This document shows, piece after piece, positions 34,430 through 51,248 of a stretch of DNA of 64,000 bases. The stretch comes from Rhododendron vialii (taxonomy: Eukaryota; Streptophyta; Magnoliopsida; Ericales; Ericaceae). The translations under genes and the position numbers were made by a program. The stretch spans positions 20,299,001-20,363,000 of the forward strand of contig NC_080567.1 of NCBI RefSeq assembly GCF_030253575.1. Reading direction: 5' to 3'. Position 1 is the stretch's first letter. Each line of letters begins with the position of its first letter. Below the pieces are notes generated by a model that made no database searches, was not told the origin of the DNA, and saw only the letters and a program-made list of their open reading frames with translations.

Positions 34430-34437
34430 TATATATA
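34430..34437 (-). promoter_or_regulatory. TATA box of the SPH gene
   Basis: Minus strand TATATATAG-type box with TSS expected near 34400; the ATG at 34360 leaves a short leader, normal for this intronless family. Confidence 0.6.
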
Positions 34438-34938
34438 CAAAATTCAGATAGATGAAGCAATCAAAAAATTTCTTCTTTGGTAGGTGAGTGAATTCTATGA
34501 ATCTTACGGAATAAATAAGCAAAGAGAGTTGAATCGTGTGGTGCGAAAATTGGAAATGATTTCCACATTAGGAATGTATGATAGACTATACCTGAGTGAC
34601 TTTATTGTAGTTCAAGAAAGTTATAAAGCCTTGTTATTTAATGGAAATGGATATTTAAGTAGATTTTGGTTATCTGCATGGAGATCTATGCAGATTTTGG
34701 TTACCAAAACAAATATATGCAGATTTCGGTTATCTAAATGAATTTTAGGAACTTCCAAATTTTTATCCTTGAATTAAAATATGCATTGAATACTTTGGTT
34801 ATCAGTACTTGTGCATTTGTCCATACAAATTATTTTTGGTTGTAGAATAATTGTATCTAATAACTCCGCCTGGTTCGTGCTTAGAATCTTATCTTTATTT
34901 TCCAGCCGATCCCAAGCCTGGATAAAAGGAGGACGGTT
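34438..34938. other. Spacer upstream of SPH and before the LINE fragment
   Basis: An 85-residue plus-strand frame at 34484-34741 has no family features. The phrase AGATTTTGGTTATCTGCATGG and variants repeat at 34660-34740. Confidence 0.4.
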
Positions 34939-35735
34939 GTGCATACAACACGTAAAAAAACCCGTCAGAATCCAAATATGATTACGAGACATGCTAGGGC
35001 GTTCCCTTTAAGCGACGTGTTGTGCCTGCCTTCAGGTGCTTCGAAAAATGAGCAAGGGGCGCCACATCAGCGCCCAGGTGTGGTGATAAGTGAGCAAGGG
35101 TTCTTGCGTGTGCCTGGACGAGCGCGGGTAAAGAAGCTAGCCCAAGACTATAGGATTCGTTTAGCAACTTGGAATATAGGGACATTAACGGGTAAGACTA
35201 GGGAGCTAGTTGAAACCATGCTTAGGAGGTGGATTAGTATAGCTTGCTTTCAGGAGACTAAGTGGGTAGGGGAGAAAGCTAAGGAGATAGAGGACACGGG
35301 TTATAAGCTTTACTATACGGGTAAGGATAGACATAGAAATGGGATAGATATCGTAGTAGATAAACACCTGAAAGATTCTATAGTTACAATAACGAGGAAT
35401 GAGATCGGATTATTTCAGTTAAACTTGTGATCGGAGAGAGTATAGTTAATAGTATTAGTGCTTATGCACCCCAAGTAGGCTTGGATGATCTTACTAAAGA
35501 GCAATTCTGGGAGCAAATGGATGACGTGGTTCAAGGGATACCTTTTGGGGAGAAGCTATTTATAGGAGGCGATTTCAATAGTCATGTGGGAGTGCATAAG
35601 TAAGGGTATGAGAAAATGCATGATGGCTTTGGATTTGGTGACCTTAATGAAGGTGGTAGGAGAATTTTAGATTTCGCGGTAGCTTTTGACCTTATAGTTG
35701 GGAATACACTACGTATCACCCCACGCACTCGAGCA
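34939..35735 (+). pseudogene. RTE-type LINE fragment: endonuclease domain
   Basis: The first frame (34939-35430) contains IRLATWNIGTLTGKTREL and FQETKWVGEKAKEIE, the start of an apurinic-type endonuclease (EEP fold; plant copies are often labelled craniofacial development protein 2-like). After a frame change near 35428 it continues with ISAYAPQVGLDDLTKEQFWE and FIGGDFNSHVG; a TAG follows near 35600. The catalytic Asn, Glu and the GGDFN motif are readable. The match ends around 35735; no reverse transcriptase follows, so this copy is truncated at its 3' side, unlike the common 5' truncation of LINEs. Confidence 0.85.
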
Positions 35736-37429
35736 GTTATAACAAAGGATAATGATGAGCGCAGATGGGGGTGCTAGCTCACACCCAAAACGGTTACCAA
35801 ATCTCATCAGTGACATCGCAATGATGTCCGCTAACCCGTGCAAGGCATATGCCCGTACTTAGAGAGTAAGTTAAACAGACTCTACAAATATCAAAGGATA
35901 GCAACCCTAGAGAGATAGACACTAAATCTGTAAAACCTTAGTCTCTTGCTTTGTTCTCTGCACATTCTCATCGTCTCGCCGAAGGGCCTTGCCAAGAAAC
36001 CCCGGCCAAGTCTTAGTCGTGCGTTCATTGTGCAGGTTAGGACAAAACGACTAGGCAAACCTCGAACCAAAGGAGGAAAAACTTGAACCAAGGATCAACG
36101 GGCCACACATAATAATTGAAAATAAGAGGGGTAATGGTTGAAGAACGATAAAGAAAAAAATGATTCTACAGAAATAAGATAATTATGAGAATTTCAAATG
36201 CAAAACCCTTAAACGAACAAGGTCTTATAGCCCCTCCTCTACCATGAGAATACGTGCAATTTTCAAACCAAAATACAGTATAAGATGCTCTCGCGCACGA
36301 TTTTTTTTGCACCATTCTTTAATTTGGTGACACCAAATTTTGCATAATTTTTCAAATTTGGTGACACCAATGAGATCTTTAATTTGTTACTCTCCCCATT
36401 CTAAATTACTGGTCTCTCATGCTGTTTTAAAAAAAAAAATTTTGGTGGTCTATTATTGAAATGTTCTAAATTGTTAGTCCTCTTAAAAAAAAGTCAAAAC
36501 AAAATGTATTCAATCTTTCAAAATAGTCCATTTATCACTAACAATGATTTCATTCAAAAGAAGTTTTTTGTTTGGATTGGTTTTTGGAATTTTTTTTGAA
36601 AAATAGTAGAGGTAATAAGTGAAGAGAGATAAAAAGAGAAATCTTGAAAGTAGGAGAATCTAGGAGGAATTTTTTGAAAAATTCTTTTTGAATTGTAAAG
36701 CAAACAAAGCAGAAATATAAGGGCATTAGAAGAAATTAATGTATATTTTTACATTCAACAGAGAGCAACTGAACAATAAGTGTGTGTCCAATCCAATTGC
36801 CTCTTTCTTTTTTGGCTGCATTGGTGAAAATGATACCCGCAGTTCTCTCTCCGCCATATCAGGGAGAGGGTACTGAGAGCTAGCTTTCGTGTCAACTAAT
36901 CAGACATTTCTATGTTTAAAGAGTCCCTACCACAGTTGCACATGACATGTTACATTCAAGAATCTTTTTAATCGAGAAGCGCTCAAGGGAGCAGTTAAGC
37001 CAATATTTGGCAAGTCTAATGAACAAACAAGACAGATTCTCTAAGGCTCTTCCAAAGGAGAAATATTGGTATTGTAGACAAGCTTTCGGTTGGCCTGCCT
37101 CTGGTATTTACCAATGTCCTGAAATATGAGACGACAGACATGACCGTCTTTGAGAAGTACTTACCATATCAAATGCTCATGGAACAGAAACTCTATCCGC
37201 GATTCTTCATTCGCCAATGCAGAAAATGCTGCAGTTTCCCATTTCTCCTATGAGGCCGGAAAGTTTTTTTCGCAACAGGTCATCACAAAGTGAATATTCA
37301 TCATGCTCATGGAGAGTTTTAACCGTACCCAAGGGTGGTTACTAATGTGGGCTGCTATTTTCAGAGACTTCGTCCTCTCCCTTCTTTTTTGCAGCAGAAA
37401 AATACAGAGATCTAATGTGGGTGTCAAAA
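35736..37429. other. Spacer of unknown origin
   Basis: 35760-36120 is GC-richer than its surroundings and may be a fragment of another element. Two near-identical palindromic words TTTGGTGACACCAA lie at ~36334 and ~36357. 36780-37430 has balanced composition and could be a decayed exon, but no frame is recognisable. Confidence 0.4.
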
Positions 37430-37432
37430 CCT

Positions 37433-37556
37433 CCCTCTTCTGGTTGTTTTGCTTACTACTGAGGCTAAAACAACAGCCCACAAAAGCCTAAACTCTCTCT
37501 TCTGGTTGTTTTGCTTACTACTGAGGCTAAAACAACAGCCCACAAAAGCCTAAAGA
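37433..37556. repeat. Tandem duplication, 62-bp period
   Basis: CTCTTCTGGTTGTTTTGC ... CACAAAAGCCTAAA appears twice in a row (about 37433-37494 and 37495-37556), almost without change. It includes the start of repeat R, which is single at 21067. Confidence 0.9.
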
Positions 37557-37895
37557 AAGGGGTCAACAATTCATAAAGAGAGAAAAAGAAATAAATTGAA
37601 CATCCATATAATAAAACATTTTGGGATATCATAAAGCTCAGTTTTTAATGAAAGGAATTTTAGAGGAGAATGAAAATGTAATTTCGACTATAATAGCGAA
37701 ATGATTTTTTTTATACCATATCCAATCCTAAATCATATTTTGTGATTGACTCTTATGACTGGCAATTTTGTGAAGAGTTTTATTTACCTTAATTTCCAGA
37801 ATGATTTGCTTGCATGTTCAACGGATTTCCATTATCTTTGCGAATGATTATGTCTCTACCGTGATCTGGAACTGTTTGCCATCCTCTTCAAATCT
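37530..37895. repeat. Repeat R, unsplit copy
   Basis: One continuous stretch matching 21067-21270 followed directly by 26149-26319. Where the two halves meet the sequence reads CCAATCCTAAATCATATTTTG, with nothing inserted. Its nature is unknown; no coding frame. Confidence 0.8.
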
Positions 37896-37997
37896 AAATC
37901 CACTTCCTTTATGGAATCAACAGCACAATAAGTACTGAAAAATGTTTGCCCAATTCAAGATATTACAAACATACACATACCCAACTTTCCTCCTCTT

Positions 37998-38188
37998 CCT
38001 GATGAAATTGTCTCCGAAATCGCCGCGTAGCAAAACGGGTTTGAATGTGGTGAAATGGTTGGGTGTGTTGGAGAAGTAATTGTCCACCTTTTCCTGATGA
38101 AATTGTCTACGAAATCGCCGCATAGCGAAATGGGTTTGAATGAGGTGAAATGGTAGGGTGTGTTGGAGAAGTAATTGTCCCATTTGGT
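37998..38188. repeat. Tandem duplication, 95-bp period
   Basis: CCTGATGAAATTGTCT ... GAGAAGTAATTGTCC occurs at 37998-38092 and 38093-38187 with few substitutions. A minus-strand frame (37917-38183) runs through both, but the two copies are in different frames, so it is not a repeated protein. Confidence 0.85.
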
Positions 38189-38437
38189 TTTGTAAGTGTT
38201 AATTTGGATAGGGAAGGCTGTCTCTTGAAGATTTTGACCGCAGTGCAGCGGCCATGGTTGAGGGTGTGGAGGGGTTGAAGAGAGAGAGAAGATGAAAGGT
38301 GGGGTTTTTAGTGGAAAGATTGAATTTTGATGTTCGTGTAGGGATGAGAAGGGAAAATAGGAAATGGATTTGGAAGGATTCGAGGTGAATTTAAGTGGAT
38401 CTTTGGTTAAGGATTATCATGTCTGGTCTGGGAGGAT

Positions 38438-38678
38438 CTCTAGCGCCGAGGATCCCCTGTCCGAGTGAAATCCGGACAGGGGCTTGTCCCACTGGTCGGA
38501 GTCGTTGATTTTGCAAATCAACGGTTGAGATCTGTCGAGTCAAAACGACATCGTTTTGGACCAGAAAGTGTTCGGCAGATCTCAGCTATTGATTTGCGAG
38601 ATCAACGACTCCGAGCAGTGGGACAGGCCCCTGTCCGGATTTCACTCGAACAGGAGATCTAGCCTCGATTTCTAGAGG
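38438..38678. repeat. Foldback element, ~240 bp
   Basis: The left arm (CCTGTCCGAGTGAAATCC, then GTCCCACTGGTCGGAGTCG and GTTGATTTTGCAAATCAACG) is mirrored by the right arm up to CTCGAACAGG at 38654; weaker pairing extends to CTCTAG on both sides. About 75-100 bp per arm with a centre at AAAACGACATCGTTTTGG. No clear target duplication. Confidence 0.7.
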
Positions 38679-38880
38679 AAAGGAGAGAGAGAGAGAGAGC
38701 GCGCGAATCAGGAGGAGATGGTGGGTTTAATGGTAAAATGGTCTGAAGAAGTTATGTTACCATGTCTTGATCAATATTAATATATTATTGTAGATGTCAC
38801 ATATTGAGAATTTCAAAACTGCACACCATCAAAGTGGGAATTCACCCACCACCTGCAGGTTATTCACCCTACCAAAGATG

Positions 38881-39020
38881 CTACTCACACAACAATCTAA
38901 ACACAATAACTTACACAATCTCTCACATATATGTGGTGCCCACACATAGTAGTGTGTATGGAGCCTACATGCATGTGAGAGGTTGTGTAAGTTGTTGTGT
39001 TTGGATTGTTGTGTGAGTAT
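38881..39020. repeat. Hairpin MITE, ~140 bp
   Basis: CTACTCACACAACAATCTAA and the following ~30 bases pair with GTTGTGTAAGTTGTTGTG and TTGGATTGTTGTGTGAGTA on the right. The near-perfect stem is about 50 bp with a ~40-bp loop. A weaker relative of its left arm is seen near 50695-50735. Confidence 0.7.
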
Positions 39021-39067
39021 TATTTTTGTTTAATTATGATAGTTACATACACTAATGCTATCCTTTA

Positions 39068-39354
39068 GAGCATCTCCAACCCATACTCCATTTCTTCATT
39101 TTGGAGGAAAAACATTCTCCAACCTATCCTCTAAAACTCTCCTCCATTTGGGAGGATGAACTTTGATCCTCTAAATATAGAGGATGAAGGAAAAAATAGA
39201 GGATCTCCTCCAAATATGTGTTGGAGTTGAGAAATAGAGTGTTGGGTTGGAGTTGAAATAAATACTACAATTCTCTAAATCTACTTTTCAAATAAAATAA
39301 ATTAATTTGATCATCTCAAATAGAGATTTGGAGGGTGTTGGATTGAAAATGCTC
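39068..39354. mobile_element. Tourist-type MITE (TSD TTA), 287 bp
   Basis: Ends GAGCATCTCCAACCC and GGATTGAAAATGCTC, with TTA at 39065-39067 and 39355-39357. Same end type as 31645-32146, but the interior differs ('tcctctaaa', 'ggaggat' words). Confidence 0.75.
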
Positions 39355-39357
39355 TTA

Positions 39358-40325
39358 GTGCTCGATAGATTGATCCATTTCTCACTGTTGTCCCTCCTTG
39401 ATGCCCGATGACTAATTCTAACCCATGCCCAATAATAACTCAAACCCTGGTGTCAAATGGAATGGTTCGAATAAGAACTCCTTCGATAAGGTTTTGCCGT
39501 AGAGTAATCTGGCAAGGAAGGATAATGTAACAATGAGAAACGATGAGAAAAGAAGAAGAAACAAAACTCTCTTATTTTACGAGTTTTGTTTCTCACTGAA
39601 TTAGATGGTGAAAATAATGCAACCAATGAAAACGAGGAGAATTGATCAGAAAATCTCTTATTTACCAGTTCTGTTTCTCACAAAAGAATGGCAAGATTTT
39701 ACGAGAATCATGGAGAAACAAAATTAGTTCATATTTTCCAGAATAGCAAATAAGAGATTTGCTAATCCTCTTCATTGCCATCAAATTATCAAAATAGCAA
39801 TGGAGGGGGGAAAATATCACCCATATCCCATCTTAAGAAGAATAATAGTAAGAACATAATCAATCCCTTTCCTTTTTCCATGCGTGGGCAATACCACAAT
39901 CATCCATTTCTTTCTCAACCACACCAAATGTATTACAAGCCAATAGAGGTTACAAACACAAGGGTTCAAAACTTCAAATGGAGAAGAGACATCATCTCAT
40001 TCGCCTAATTTGGAGAACACAAACAAGAAATCTTTGTTGTCCATTTAATCCATTTTGGTCTTTCCTTTGTCACTTTTTGTCTTTGCTTTTTTCAGGAACC
40101 TAATTAAGGTATGCTGCTGGGCAAGATAGTGGTGCCGGTGCTTCAATGACAACGACTGACAACCAGAAAACCAGAAAGCTTCTAATGCCTCACTGATTAC
40201 CAACTATTAGGATGAATAAGCCGAATGGATTTACACGAGACTCCTGTAGATTTTCCAAGACCTAGCCTTACTCAGCCCAGGTAATTTATTCCCAATAAAA
40301 AAGATTGAATTTGCTGCGTAATTGA
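39358..40325. other. Spacer and ENO1 3' UTR
   Basis: No gene seen in 39358-40000. The last ~250 bp before 40325 lie just 3' of the ENO1 stop codon and should contain its 3' UTR. Confidence 0.5.
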
Positions 40326-45785
<5,460 letters not shown>

Positions 45786-45868
45786 TTATTTTTAAAAAAT
45801 AAATAAATTTAAAGTTACGTAAGTTGGGCCGTCTGACATTTTTACATATTTTTTCATAGTCATTTTAC

Positions 45869-45981
45869 TACCACACTCGTTCACACACCCAATCTCATAA
45901 TAAGTGTGAGCTCCACCCTTGTTGTGAATGAGGGTGTGTGAATGAGAGTGTGTAAATGAGTGTGTAAATAAGTGTGGTGTT
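45869..45981. repeat. Small hairpin repeat upstream of ENO1
   Basis: ACCACACTCGTTCACACACCC is answered by GGGTGTGTGAATGAGAGTGTG and TAAGTGTGGTGT further right. About 110 bp, MITE-like, ~100 bp upstream of the predicted TATA box. Confidence 0.5.
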
Positions 45982-46330
45982 AGAATTTTTTTTTTTTTTT
46001 TAACAATTCAACACCCGTTCAATTAGATTTTTTTTTCAAAAAAAATTATTTTTAGACACTTTAATTGTTTTTCTACATAACTCAAGCGTTCGGGCCAACT
46101 TATGCGCATCTTAACTTATCTTAGGAGCCTAATTTCACTGTCCACTTGCAATGAGCACAGTTGTCCACTTGCAAGGAGCACAGTTTCAAAACAAAACTCC
46201 AAATTAACTGCCCCAAAGAAGTTAATAGCACTTGTGAAGTTTCGAATGATACCTTAGGAAGAGTAAAACCAAAGTCTCAGATCTTGATCACTAGACCATA
46301 CTCTCGGGGGTTCACTTTATTATTTGTAAT

Positions 46331-46521
46331 TATAATACCCCAAGATTTGAGAGAAGTGAGTTCTTAGTCCCACATCGAAAGTCTACATGGGTGATTTTGA
46401 ACATATAACAAACCTTGTGGGTTACTACTAGGTACCTTGTGCTTAAACTTTTGGGCCATGTGGTGTAACTTGTGGATAAAAAATTAGGGTACTAGGCCAG
46501 TGGTCTGCTTGAGGCGTTACA
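46331..46521 (+). mobile_element. Very short solo LTR (TRIM-like), 191 bp, TSD GTAAT
   Basis: Begins TATAATACCCC (a TG-to-TA change of the usual start) and ends GAGGCGTTACA, with perfect duplications GTAAT at 46326-46330 and 46522-46526. It contains TTAGTCCCACATCG, a phrase common in small plant LTRs. Length and lack of coding content fit a terminal-repeat retrotransposon in miniature reduced to one LTR. Strand is assigned from the end types only. Confidence 0.75.
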
Positions 46522-46526
46522 GTAAT

Positions 46527-47369
46527 ATTATTTTTGTTTTTAAAATGGACAGAAATGCTTTAGATTGTATTCATTTAGACTTATCAATGATCATTTTTAG
46601 TACAATTAGATAAATCGATCAGAATTATATATGTGGTAATGTTAAAGTAGTTTTTATAATTTTTAGTAGAAAAAATTAGTAGTATCACATTTTATATTTT
46701 AGTTTTGAAAGTCACCTTTTATATATTATATTATTACTCCTCCTACATTAGGTATTTTTTACAGTTGACTATCCAATCTCAATCAGAGTTCACAAGTGAT
46801 TTAAGGTCAGTGGGGGTAGCCAGTTAGGTTAGGTAGGTGCGCACGAGAGAAGTGAGGTGGTTGCGTGGGGCAATCAGTTGTTTTCTGTGGGTCCCAAATC
46901 AAAATGAACTGGTTTGGGTTCGAGGAGATCGAACTTGAGCACCTTCGTCGTTAGCTCACAAAATTGGAGTAGAAATTTCTGAAGGAATGAACTGGAACAA
47001 TGGTCCCTGCATATCTTGGGAATAATGGGACCAATATCCCTCACGAACCAGAACCGCCTCATGAGTCCACTAAATCGACCATTTATTCATGCACAGTAAC
47101 ACTACCATAAGCCAAGTTACAGAGCAAAATCCCCGACAACAAAAGATTCACGATTAAGCATTTCATTGCTTACTAGTAGTAGCCTATTTCGACATATATT
47201 AAGGGAACAATAGTCAAAAACCATGTAGCTATCCTCTCACCATGACACAACGAAAGAACGAGGGAGGAAATGGAAGAACAATCCCGGCCAAATGGAAATG
47301 GCATAAAGTTTATCCAGTTTTAACTTTGTTGCAGAAAGAAGAAACAAAAGGTAGACAACATGGCTGCTC
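46527..47369. other. Spacer and 3' UTR of the DUF3353 gene
   Basis: No gene recognised. The part from ~47100 to 47369 lies directly 3' of the minus-strand stop codon and should include its 3' UTR. Confidence 0.5.
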
Positions 47370-50300
47370 TCACTTAAGAAAAGTACAGCCAAGAAACAGA
47401 AATACATAAGCCACCAGAGATGTTATAAGTTCAAGTGTCCAACTTGGATGTAACAGCGCCGCAGGGATTGCAGGAACTAGGAAAGAACCACAAATCCAAC
47501 CAGCCACAAGCAATCCTAATCTGCAATGAACCAGATGAACCATTTAACAAAAATAGCAAGGCAGAGCATTACGGGATGGTAAACTGCACTAGATGGGGGA
47601 AGACTAGGGAGGGGAAAAAACACAAGATGACAAACACCCATCTTTTTTAGCAAAATTACCCGATCATGGAAGCTTTAGCTAGGCTCTTTTTCTTGCCATT
47701 GAGGAAGTATATGCAAGCTCCCAAAGAAATGGCCACCTGTAGAAGGGAAACACGTAATGTTCCCAGATGGGAAAAATGCAAAGGCCAAATAATAATTTAC
47801 AAGCACATAAGCGCTGAAAGTTTAATTCCTTGCGTAACTGCTGAGATCAAAGGAAAATCAGTATGGTATTCATCATCCTACAACAGACTCAATATTCCGA
47901 AACAGACAAATGTACAATCAACTCAATGTTAATGCCTCAACCTTTATTACAATCATTACTGGGCATCTCACTTTGATCTTTTTATGGTCATCGAATAGAG
48001 ATTTCTAGTTTCTGGAATTGTGAGCATTCCAGGAGCGATTGCATTTCAATGTAATATTGGAGCACTTTTTATTCAACAATATGGCCATGTCATCGATGAA
48101 CAGATATTAGAAGTTCAGTGACAACCATCTCTATTTCATCTACTTCAGGGTTTTTGAAACCATCCTTTGAACTTTTCTAGTTCTGACTGAACGAGCAATG
48201 GAAAGTAAAAAGGGCTGATGCCTGATGTCCACTTAGTTGGCTACCAAGAAATGACAAATGGACATAGAACAGTAGTGTAAAAATAACCTGGAAAGCGGGT
48301 CCAGTTTCGGCAGAATTCATGATACTCCAGCCAGCGATGAATGCAAAGAGGAACAATCTTCTAAGAATAATCACGGTAGGAGGAACTTCCACAAATCCAA
48401 GCAAGTTCTTGAACCAAGGTGGAGACTCCTGTACTTGCTTTTTTAACATGCTTTTCAAGTTGATTTTTCTTTTCTTCGTGCGTACGAAACTATCCATCAG
48501 TAACTTTTCAAAAGCCAACTCTATTGATTCTGCACTTCTTTCATGTGGAGCATATTGAGCTAAAAGAAAGTTCCGGGAACTCCAAATTTCTTTTTCAGAA
48601 GCATCTCTGCTTACACCAAGCCGTCTGTATGGGTCCTGAACATTTATTCGAGGGAATGTTGGAGTATTGCCTACATTGGAGAAAATTTAAAATTGGATGT
48701 GAAACATGAACAGTTCAACTTTCCATGTATTCGGCAATGATGCCAAAACACATGCTCGAACTGTCAGTTGCATATGTTGCATAAGCTTAAAAACATATGT
48801 CCGTATCCGTGCTACATAGACTAGTGGCGACGAGTACAAATCAGAATTGCTCAAAAAGATCCAACGAAAGTTGCATACTGAGCTTTTGGATGCACTAACA
48901 AAAACATTGGATTTCGCATTCTCTGAAGAGTTGGAAAGAATCTGAGAAACTGAGAAAGTACAGAATTAAATCATCAACATTCGCAATACTTGCTATTGTG
49001 CAGAAAAATGAAGGGGAAAAGAAAAAAAAAAAAAAACATATTTACATCCCTGATATGTGAGAAACGTAACCCAATCCCGACCCCGACTAAACCTTCAGAG
49101 CCAATACAAACTACTTATTCATTTGTTGTCGACATCTTCCAGAAAGATTTATTGATACACATATTATTGATTAATTCCAGCAGTATCGAAGTGTATATCG
49201 TAATTCTGAATGTCAATATCTATTGATGTTCCAAACATAATTACTATTAGATTCAAACTTGAGGCCTTGTAAGGCAAAGATTCAGAATCTCTTAGAAAGA
49301 GAAGGTGAAGAAAAGATACACTATTTGCTGTTAGAAAATAAATTTAACCCAGTTTTGGATCCATTGGTCAAACCAAACTTGAACTAGCCCACAAACAGAA
49401 GACGCAAAACAGAATTGTGCCACATTAGAACTGCGACAATATTTTGTCCCCCTAAACATCAATCCGTAAATCAAATTATCATATCTGAGACACAAATTAG
49501 CTATTCTATAATTTTATAAGTGTCCCTGAAAAGGAGAGATAGAGAGAGAGACAAAAAAATTTATGAGATGTTTCTTGCATGAGTACAAAGGATGAAACTA
49601 GTGCAACAAGCACTTCTAAGTTGTTTATCCTTGGATTGGAAAAAAAGAGATGGTGTGCTCCATCATGGGAATGAAAACTAAAGATTAAGTACTAAGTGCA
49701 TTCAACTTTAAGCACAAAATTTCAACGGGTCGACTACTCAATACTCATACTGACAGGACCTACGTTTCATATTAATATACCCATGCAAATTAAGGGAAAA
49801 CTCCCTCCACATCACCAGTCTGGCAGTCTTAAAGGGCGCGTTTGGTGTGCGTGTGTGTGTATATATATATACACACACCACGGATCCAATGAGGGATCCC
49901 TTACCAGTCTACCGTGCGGACCTCCCCTTTCCCGATCGAATTGCGACTATCCGAGCCGCTCAATGTGTTCAGAACGTGATTTTAAGGGTACCCGTAAGAA
50001 ATCAGCAAAAAAAATGATCGGGAAGGGCTTGATCCGAGCAGTTTTTTATTGAAGATCATTATTCGCTATGGGCTCTAACTCCAGCCCAACAATATCTAAT
50101 GGCCTGTATGGGCTGTGCTTCATTTTTTTGCCCGAAATGGTAGGAGTTATATATCAGAAAACACAGTTGAATACATCAAAGTTAGATATCGTCTCAAGGG
50201 GAGTAAATAACCTAGAAAATTACATGTGAGTCTAGAAAATCTAGACTTAATTCCCTATAATAGAGAAAAAGTGCATCCTAAAACTCCTATGAAAGTGCCT

Positions 50301-51214
50301 AAAACTCCTATGAAAGTGCCTAAACCCTATGGTTCTATTAAAGCACCTAAACCTAAACCATAGGGTACCCCAAATCCTAGGGTACCCTAAAATCCTAGGA
50401 TAACCTAAAACCCTAGGGCGACACTTCTATTTATGGTAAATGTATTTTTGTAAAAGTGGACCTAGTGGTAATAAAGTATTCCATCTCTCCTTAATGGAAT
50501 TAAGTTTCACTTTTCTGTACTGAGGTAAAAATTTCTACTTTTTTTTTTTTAATTGGCAAAACATATGAGCTGCCCACACGCAATCCAATTTCAATATTTC
50601 ATCTACAAAACCATGATCGAATTAATTTGAAGGCGATGAAATTAATGCACGACTAAATCTGAACTTCAAATTATCACAAATTAACAACAATGCTACAATC
50701 ATATACAAACACTTACAAACACACACTCACAAAGAGAGTGGGCCTCCAGTGTGCACAAATTAAACCTTAACGGTAGCAGAAGTATAATTGCAGTCAGTCT
50801 CTAATTTTGTGTGGGGTTTCTGGTGTTCTTTTGGTTGTCTTTCCCGCAATTGAGGATTTGTGTTGCTCTCTCTATTTGGAGGTCGGTCATGGCCGATTAG
50901 CTGACAAAGCCTAGTTGCGAGGCTCTAGTGGGTGATCTTGGGTAGCTAGGCCTCCAGTTTTGTAATTGCAGGTGCAAGTCTGTCCGAAAGACGTGCTTTT
51001 CTTGTTAGATCTACTAAAAGAAACTACTATATTCTCCACAATTCGTTCTTGTTTCTCTATGTTCCTAGGTTTTCTCTCTCGACTTATTTGTGATTTCCCT
51101 TAAGGTGGATAAAATTTATTTTTGTTCTTATTTCACGTTTTAAGTTGGGATTGATGCTCTTATTTCAAGGTTACGGACACACTTAACTTGTAAATCTTGT
51201 ACAATAATATATAC

Positions 51215-51248
<34 letters not shown>

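Noticed and set aside
37248..37481. 77-residue minus-strand frame starting MGCCFSLSSKQN (myristoylation-like start)
   Set aside because: The start falls in the 62-bp tandem duplication and the frame is short with no continuation; likely chance.
49696..50052. 118-residue plus-strand frame at the left arm of the intronic inverted repeat
   Set aside because: It crosses from the repeat arm through a TG/TA microsatellite into the loop, and half of it recurs reversed at 51140-51343; no protein family features.
50270..50420. CCTAAAACCCTAGGG-like words resembling interstitial telomeric repeats
   Set aside because: The unit is irregular and mixed with GGGTACCC and CCTAGG; no run of consecutive CCCTAAA units exists. 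Related wording at 54580-54700 suggests a dispersed repeat instead.
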